DNA of 27,624 nt from a virus: the IMG/VR virus record IMGVR_UViG_3300002514_000017, positions 2,234 to 29,857 of that record; one strand, given 5' to 3'. Below the pieces are notes generated by a model. The model was not told the origin of the DNA, did not search any database, and worked only from the letters and a program-made list of their open reading frames with translations. Made by a program: the position numbers and the translations under genes. Each line of letters begins with the position of its first letter. Position 1 is the first letter of the stretch. Of the stretch, positions 22,477-27,624 are shown piece by piece.

Positions 22477-24101
22477 TGGCGAGAATTAATAAGTCTAGAC
22501 AGATATCAGAGATAATAAAGTGTGGAAAAGACCCTACATACTTTTTTAACTCTTATCTGAGAATTCAGCACCCAGTTAGAGGATTGATAAAGTTTGATAC
22601 TTATCCCTTTCAAGATGATTGTGTTGAGACTTTTATTGAAAACAGATTTTCAATAATATTAAAGTCTAGACAGCTAGGAATGTCAACTCTTGTTGCTGCA
22701 TATGCGACGTGGATTGCTCTTTTTCAAAAAGATAAAAATATTCTTATTATCGCAACAAAGCTGAGTGTTGCTCAAAACTTTATCACAAAAGTTAAAACAA
22801 TGATAAGAAGTCTTCCAGCATGGCTAGTTTTACCTCAAATAGTAACGAATAATAAGCAGCTAATTGAATTTAATCACGGATCATCAATAAAAGCAGTTCC
22901 TACCTCTGAAGATGCTGGACGATCCGAGGCTTTGTCACTTCTAATCATCGATGAGGCAGCATTTGTTAGAAATTTTGATGAGCTGTGGACAGGCCTTTAT
23001 CCTACAATATCAACAGGGGGCCGAGTTATTATTCTCTCATCACCCAATGGTGTAGGCGGACAATATTACAAGCTATATACAGATGCAGAGGCGAACTTGA
23101 ATGAATTTCAATCAATAAGATTGCCTTGGGACGTACACCCAGAAAGAGATAAAAACTGGTTTGATCTCACAACTAAAAACTTATCACCCCGCCAGATCTC
23201 ACAGGAGTATTTATGCGATTTTGCATCCTCAGGAGAGACATTTCTATCAGTCACAGATATTGAGTGGGTACGAGAGGAAATAAAGCCGCCTAGAGAAAGA
23301 ACAGGATTTGATAGAAATATATGGATCTGGGAATACCCACTATCAGAACATCAATACATTATTTCCGCTGATATATCTCGGGGTGACTCAAAAGACTTTT
23401 CTACATTTCATGTAACTGATATAGATACAGGTGAGTGTGTTGCTGAGTATAAGGGCAAACTACCTCCAGATAGATTTGGAGAAATTTTAGATGAATATGG
23501 AAGAAAATATAATAATGCACTTCTCTGTCCAGAAAATAATTCATATGGATTTGCAACAATTGTTAAGCTCAAAGATTTAAATTATCCCTGCCTATACTAC
23601 TCAAAAAGAAAGTCAGTATTTATAGGAGGGTACCAGCCAAAATCAGATTCCGAGATCGCAGGTTTTACAACAAGTGGAAAGACGCGTAATTTAATACTAA
23701 CAAAGCTAGAAGAAATTATTAGAAATAAGCAAATAAAGGTATACTCATCTAGATTTTATGAAGAGTTAAAAACATTTGTTTGGAAGTCTAACAAGGCACA
23801 GGCGATGAAAGGGTATAATGACGATCTAGTAATGAGTTTTGCAATTAATATGTGGCTGTACGACACTTCATCAGACCATAGCAAAAATTCAAAAGTTTTA
23901 AATGCCTCAATGCTTGAAGGAATGAAGTTAACGAGAAACTCATATGATGATCTTCCAGGAGCAATAACAGAAGGTAGACCCCATAGCTCTACAAGTAGAG
24001 ATCCAAAGGCTCATCCAGATGATATGAAGAAAAATTCTTTATCTCCTGGGTGGAATTCTAAAATTAAAATGCTATCAGAATGGGACTGGGTAGTTAAATA
24101 G
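22476..24101 (+). CDS. Terminase large subunit (T4 gp17-like)
   Basis: A 541-aa DNA-packaging motor: an N-terminal ATPase translocates DNA into the prohead and a C-terminal RNase H-type nuclease cuts the concatemer. ATPase motifs are Walker A in LKSRQLGMST (62-71), Walker B LLIIDE (155-160, D159 and catalytic E160), and the coupling motif LSSPNG (187-192). Nuclease acids are D299 in SADISRGD, E353 in CPENNSYG, and D449/D450 in GYNDDLVMSF. The P-loop differs from T4 (SRQLGKTT): Lys before T is Met, and the nearest Lys is K63 at the start of the loop, a deviant form known in several terminases. The start overlaps the previous stop. The protein is shorter than T4 gp17 (610 aa), mainly in the N-terminus. 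Portal follows 20 bases downstream, as in T4-like head operons. Confidence 0.93.
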   Translation: MARINKSRQISEIIKCGKDPTYFFNSYLRIQHPVRGLIKFDTYPFQDDCVETFIENRFSIILKSRQLGMSTLVAAYATWIALFQKDKNILIIATKLSVAQNFITKVKTMIRSLPAWLVLPQIVTNNKQLIEFNHGSSIKAVPTSEDAGRSEALSLLIIDEAAFVRNFDELWTGLYPTISTGGRVIILSSPNGVGGQYYKLYTDAEANLNEFQSIRLPWDVHPERDKNWFDLTTKNLSPRQISQEYLCDFASSGETFLSVTDIEWVREEIKPPRERTGFDRNIWIWEYPLSEHQYIISADISRGDSKDFSTFHVTDIDTGECVAEYKGKLPPDRFGEILDEYGRKYNNALLCPENNSYGFATIVKLKDLNYPCLYYSKRKSVFIGGYQPKSDSEIAGFTTSGKTRNLILTKLEEIIRNKQIKVYSSRFYEELKTFVWKSNKAQAMKGYNDDLVMSFAINMWLYDTSSDHSKNSKVLNASMLEGMKLTRNSYDDLPGAITEGRPHSSTSRDPKAHPDDMKKNSLSPGWNSKIKMLSEWDWVVK

Positions 24102-24121
24102 ATAAAATATCGGTGATTTAA

Positions 24122-26170
24122 ATGGCAAATTCAAATAAAAGCCTATTCAGAAAGTTAACACAGCTGTTCAGAAGCGGTCCAGTCATAAAGAGAAAGGTTC
24201 GAGATTTTGAATCTAGCTCTAAGACATCCTCAGCCTTTGAGCTTTTTAGAAAAAATCAGAGCCACGTCTATAGCACAGCAATGAGCGCATATGGCACGTA
24301 TGATAGGATGGCAAGATATTCTGATTTTTCAGAGATGGAATATACACCAGAGATATCCAGTGCGCTAGACATATATTCAGAAGAAACTGTGGCATCTGAT
24401 GAACACGGAAGAGTGCTTCACATCTATTCTGAGAATCCTACGATAGATAGACTATTAACTGAACTATTTTATGACACACTAAACGTGGAATTTAACCTCA
24501 CTTCGTGGGTAAGAAATCTTTGTAAGTACGGAGACTTTTTCTTATTCAATGATGTTGCCCCAGACCAGGGAGTCATTAATGCATATCCTATGCCAGTTAA
24601 TGAGGTAGAGAGAGAGGAGGGCTTTGATCCTGAAGATCCGATGGCAGTGAGATTTAGGTGGGTGACCCAGGGGAATCAGGTACTTGAAAATTGGCAAGTT
24701 TCTCATATGAGAGTCCTGGGAAATGATGCATTCCTGCCATATGGCTCTTCTGTCCTTGAAGCTGCGAGAAGAATTTGGAGACAGCTGATACTTGTCGAGG
24801 ATGCTATGCTAGTCTATAGGGTTGTCAGGTCACCTGAGAGACGAGTGTTTTACGTCGATGTCGGAAATGTTCCTCCAGAAGATATTCCGAACTATATGGA
24901 GCAGGTTCAGTCAACACTAAAGAAGTCCGAGGTGATTGATAAGTCATCTGGAAGGGTTGACCTGAGATATAATCCTCTGAGTGTTGATGAGGACTATTAT
25001 ATTCCAGTTAGGGGGGCAGAGTCTGGAACAAAAATTGACACGCTAGCTGGGGGAGCAAATGCAACAGCAATCGAAGATGTTGAGTATATACAAAAAAAGC
25101 TTTTTGCTGCATTAAAAATACCTAAGGCATATCTTGGATATGATGAAGGGCTCGGAGCAAAGGCAACCCTATCTCAAGAAGACATACGATTCTCTAGAAC
25201 AATTGCTAGAATTCAAAGAACAGTCGTAGCTGAGCTCAATAAGATAGCAATAATTCACTTATTTTGCAATGGATTTGAGGGAGAAGACCTCCTAGACTTC
25301 AGCCTTCAGCTCAGCAATCCCTCTACGATTGCACAGCAGCAAAAGCTAGAACTATATAGGACAAGATTTGAAATTGCAACATCTGCAGCAGGAAATGAGG
25401 GGCTTGTCAGTAGGGACTGGGTTAGAAAAAAGCTATTTAATATGACAGATGACGACATCGCTAATATTCAAAGAGAGAGAATAGAAGATAAGGAAGAAGA
25501 TCTTGAGGTTGAAGCTGTCAAGTTGCCAGGGTCTGGAGGGGATGAAGAGCTGGGAGGAGATCTCTCAGCACCACCGCTAGCTGAATCTGAAATAGATGAC
25601 ATCAGTGATAATAAATCAGGCTTTGACTTTGATAAACTATCAATATCAGACATAAATTCTCCAATTATTGCTCAAAATACTGTTAACAGGCTATCGTCAA
25701 TAAATGAGGAGAGTGACAATGAGGAGAGTGACTATGACATCGAAGATGAACTATTAGAGAGTGATCCTGAAACACAGGCCGAAAAAGATATAGCAAATAG
25801 CAAGAGAAGAAATAGAAAAGGGTACTCAGATACTGATCATCTTTCACTTGTGTCGCATGATCCTTCAGATGTTTCAGACTCTATTTCTCACCCATACGCT
25901 GAAAAGCTCCGAAGGCAAAAAGATAAAGGTGAACAAAGAGATGCTGTTAATCCACTGAGAAGAGCACATAGGACTGGATTAAACGAATATGAGGGATATA
26001 TGACTGGATTTCTTGATGATAAGCTTAATAATCATGCAAATATGACTGCTAGACTACAATCGACCTTAAAATCTCTAGAGAAGAGAATACATAATAAAAG
26101 GACAATTCTTTCTGAGAATGATGAGTTAGACATACAATCTCGTGAGCATGAATCTTACGGGGAGGACTAA
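24122..26170 (+). CDS. Portal protein (T4 gp20-like) with long acidic C-terminal tail
   Basis: A 682-aa portal, the dodecameric ring at the head vertex through which DNA enters and leaves and on which the head is assembled. The core (about 30-455) shows the gp20 pattern: YTPEISSALDIYSEE near 74-88, RNLCKYGDFFLF near 131-142, YGSSVLEAARRIWRQL near 207-222, RVVRSPERRVFYVDVG near 233-248, and the clip/stem region IPKAYLGYDEGLGAKATLSQ at 333-352 followed by DIRFSRTIARIQR. T4 gp20 is 524 aa; here about 225 extra residues follow, mostly acidic and Ser-rich (455-600) and then helical (NMTARLQSTLKSLEKRI near the end). The tail holds a duplicated NEESD. It might bind prohead core, DNA or neck proteins. 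The ATG has a weak ribosome binding site and follows the terminase by 20 bases. Confidence 0.9.
   Translation: MANSNKSLFRKLTQLFRSGPVIKRKVRDFESSSKTSSAFELFRKNQSHVYSTAMSAYGTYDRMARYSDFSEMEYTPEISSALDIYSEETVASDEHGRVLHIYSENPTIDRLLTELFYDTLNVEFNLTSWVRNLCKYGDFFLFNDVAPDQGVINAYPMPVNEVEREEGFDPEDPMAVRFRWVTQGNQVLENWQVSHMRVLGNDAFLPYGSSVLEAARRIWRQLILVEDAMLVYRVVRSPERRVFYVDVGNVPPEDIPNYMEQVQSTLKKSEVIDKSSGRVDLRYNPLSVDEDYYIPVRGAESGTKIDTLAGGANATAIEDVEYIQKKLFAALKIPKAYLGYDEGLGAKATLSQEDIRFSRTIARIQRTVVAELNKIAIIHLFCNGFEGEDLLDFSLQLSNPSTIAQQQKLELYRTRFEIATSAAGNEGLVSRDWVRKKLFNMTDDDIANIQRERIEDKEEDLEVEAVKLPGSGGDEELGGDLSAPPLAESEIDDISDNKSGFDFDKLSISDINSPIIAQNTVNRLSSINEESDNEESDYDIEDELLESDPETQAEKDIANSKRRNRKGYSDTDHLSLVSHDPSDVSDSISHPYAEKLRRQKDKGEQRDAVNPLRRAHRTGLNEYEGYMTGFLDDKLNNHANMTARLQSTLKSLEKRIHNKRTILSENDELDIQSREHESYGED
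25703..25732 (+). repeat. Perfect 15-base tandem duplication in portal tail
   Basis: Two identical adjacent 15-base units (25703-25717 and 25718-25732) encode NEESD twice, residues 528-537 of the portal, in frame. Perfect identity suggests a recent slippage or duplication event in the acidic tail. Confidence 0.9.
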
Positions 26171-26175
26171 AAATA

Positions 26176-27030
26176 ATGGGAAGATCTCACAATAAAAAGA
26201 GAAATGTAGGGATCATTTATGAGCTTTTATTAAGAAATATCTCAAACTCTCTCGTAGAGAGTGATAAGAATAAAGCAGCTATGGCACTAAAGATCATAGA
26301 AAAAAGATTTGATAGCTCTACAGCACTCTATAGGGAATTTAGATTATTTAATGCACTTGCAAAGTCAACAATCAGTGATTCTGCAATCGCTGCTGCAATT
26401 TTAACAGAGGCAAAGAATGCAGCTAGACGATGTGACATTGGAAAGCTTTCAAAGGAAAAATCATATCTTATACGAGATATAAATCACACATTACAAGATG
26501 GTGACTTTTATCACAGAAGAATACCTGAGTATAAAATTTATGCGACAATCCAAACACTTTTAAATGAGTGGAGAAAAGAAGACAGGTCTAATTTATCTAA
26601 AATGGTTCAATATGAAGCAAAAGTCATAGAGTGGCTGCTGAGTGAGAAAGAATCATGTTTAATAGATGAAATTTCAAATCCAGACGTCAATCAGCTTGTT
26701 GTTAAGATAATGACAGAAAAAATAAATGATAAATACAAGGGGAAGCTTGATAAAAAACAGAGAGGATTAATAAAGTCATATGTTTTCTCTATTTCAAATG
26801 ATAACGGATCCTCTATAAAGCGAAATTTAAAAAATGTCAGGCTAGAGACAATCAAAAATCTTGAATCCCTTAAAGAAAACACAGATAATAATATAATACT
26901 TGAGAAAATAGATCTTGTGAAAAATAAAGTTGAGAGACAGGATTCTAGCATAATCTCTGATGATAATATTTCTAAATTTCTAGTGATAATGAAGCTTCAT
27001 GAAGAAGTAAGGGAGTCTCTAAATGAATAA
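26176..27030 (+). CDS. Unknown protein between portal and prohead protease
   Basis: A 284-aa, mostly helical, lysine-rich protein. The ATG at 26176 has GGAGG (26161-26165) in the end of the portal gene, 10 bases upstream. It begins with a basic segment (GRSHNKKRNVGIIYELLLRN). The middle has A-rich helices (SAIAAAILTEAKNAARR) and a Trp/Lys region, and the C-terminus is a long charged helix. I see no enzyme motif, membrane segment or zinc site. In T4, the genes between portal (20) and protease (21) are 67 and 68, which encode prohead core components. The position and helical, charged nature would fit a core or scaffold-associated protein, but it is larger than gp67 or gp68 and I cannot align them. 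The next gene's ATG overlaps its last 8 bases. Confidence 0.7.
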   Translation: MGRSHNKKRNVGIIYELLLRNISNSLVESDKNKAAMALKIIEKRFDSSTALYREFRLFNALAKSTISDSAIAAAILTEAKNAARRCDIGKLSKEKSYLIRDINHTLQDGDFYHRRIPEYKIYATIQTLLNEWRKEDRSNLSKMVQYEAKVIEWLLSEKESCLIDEISNPDVNQLVVKIMTEKINDKYKGKLDKKQRGLIKSYVFSISNDNGSSIKRNLKNVRLETIKNLESLKENTDNNIILEKIDLVKNKVERQDSSIISDDNISKFLVIMKLHEEVRESLNE

Positions 27031-27624
27031 AGATAATCTTAAGCTCTTAACAGAGTGGTTGCCGCTAAGTTACACGACTGAAATGATAAACGAGTCAATT
27101 CAGAGCAATGACGGAAAGATAATGCTAAAGGGTATATTGCAGAGATGTGATACACTAAATCAGAATGGAAGGATTTATCCTAAGGCAATTTTAGAAAGAG
27201 AGGTCCTTAATTATCAAAAGTTTATACAGGAAAATCGAGCACTTGGTGAGTGTGATCACCCTGATTCCTCTGTTGTCGAATTAAAAAATGTATCTCACAT
27301 CGTTAGAGATGCACAGATGGACGGAGATAATGTTGTGGGTCTCATAGAGATATTAAATACGCCTAGCGGAAATATCTTGCAGAGCCTAATACAGGCAGGT
27401 GTGACACTTGGAATTAGCTCTAGAGGTGTGGGATCAACACTCAAGGAAGGAAACTGTCAAATAGTTCAGGATGATTTTCAATTAATTTGTTTTGACATGG
27501 TAAGTGAACCATCAACACCTGGTGCATTCATGCTCAGAGAGGGAAAGATGATATCACAGGAAGACCTAGATAAATCATTTAACAGAACTGATAGAATTGA
27601 TAGAATTTTTAATGATATTCTATC
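27023..27624 (+). CDS. Prohead core protease (T4 gp21-like), 3' end outside window
   Basis: The frame opens at ATG 27023, overlapping the previous stop by 8 bases with GGGAG (27011-27015) upstream, and is still open at the window end: 200 codons plus two bases. It matches the prohead protease family that matures the capsid by cutting core and head proteins (T4 gp21 type). Diagnostic features are Q-N-G-R-I-Y-P near 47-53, G-E-C-D-H79-P, then T-L-G-I-S132-S133-R-G-V-G, and D158-M-V-S-E-P-S. H79, one of S132/S133 and D158 are the likely catalytic residues, by analogy with the His-Ser catalytic pattern of the family. T4 gp21 is 212 aa, so at most a modest C-terminal part is missing unless this version is longer. 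The order portal - unknown protein - protease supports the call. Confidence 0.88.
   Translation, partial: MNKDNLKLLTEWLPLSYTTEMINESIQSNDGKIMLKGILQRCDTLNQNGRIYPKAILEREVLNYQKFIQENRALGECDHPDSSVVELKNVSHIVRDAQMDGDNVVGLIEILNTPSGNILQSLIQAGVTLGISSRGVGSTLKEGNCQIVQDDFQLICFDMVSEPSTPGAFMLREGKMISQEDLDKSFNRTDRIDRIFNDIL

Noticed and set aside
1-27624. CRISPR arrays, tRNA genes, insertion sequences, integrase or attachment sites
   Set aside because: There is no room between genes for them and no spaced direct repeats, transposase or recombinase motifs were seen.

Overview
The window reads as a continuous, almost gap-free piece of a tailed double-stranded DNA phage genome. All 18 supported genes lie on the + strand, intergenic spaces are under about 60 bases, several genes overlap by one base (TAATG or TGATG), and GTG and TTG starts occur. 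The packaging and head genes at the right (large terminase, portal, prohead protease) are of the phage T4 type (gp17, gp20, gp21), and the recombination proteins are of the gp46/gp47 type. I infer a large T4-like, myovirus-type phage. The AT-rich, AGA/ATA-rich coding and the style of the structural proteins suggest an environmental, possibly marine, phage. The host cannot be read from the sequence.

Layout. (1) Positions 1-16808: eight virion structural genes, the first cut by the window edge. They include a repeat-containing fibre-like protein, three very large proteins (915, 1350 and 820 aa), two proteins with fibronectin-III-like beta-sandwiches, one protein with a LamG/concanavalin-like fold, and two pairs of proteins sharing an N-terminal or a C-terminal module. 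This looks like a tail, baseplate or fibre assembly built from re-used modules. (2) Positions 16808-22070: a DNA-processing block of RuvC-type Holliday junction resolvase, DnaG/gp61-type primase, a small acidic protein, a single-chain Mre11-Rad50 (SbcD-SbcC) fusion, and a small zinc-ribbon protein. (3) Positions 22096-27624: the packaging and prohead cassette, with a small conserved-looking protein, large terminase, portal with a long acidic tail, an unknown protein, and the N-terminal 200 residues of the prohead protease, which runs off the window.

How the genes work together (inference from families). The primase starts lagging-strand synthesis. The Mre11-Rad50 fusion would resect double-strand ends for recombination-dependent replication, and the RuvC-like enzyme would resolve the branched DNA. 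The terminase could then pump DNA through the portal into a prohead matured by the protease. The resolvase start overlaps the stop of the last structural gene, which ties it physically to the late structural genes, as one would expect of an enzyme needed to debranch DNA before packaging.

The most unusual item is the 1045-aa protein that joins Mre11 nuclease and Rad50 ATPase in one chain, with a C-x6-C hook and an altered last nuclease motif. No stretch longer than 300 bases lacks a gene, and I see no tRNA, CRISPR array, insertion sequence or integrase.
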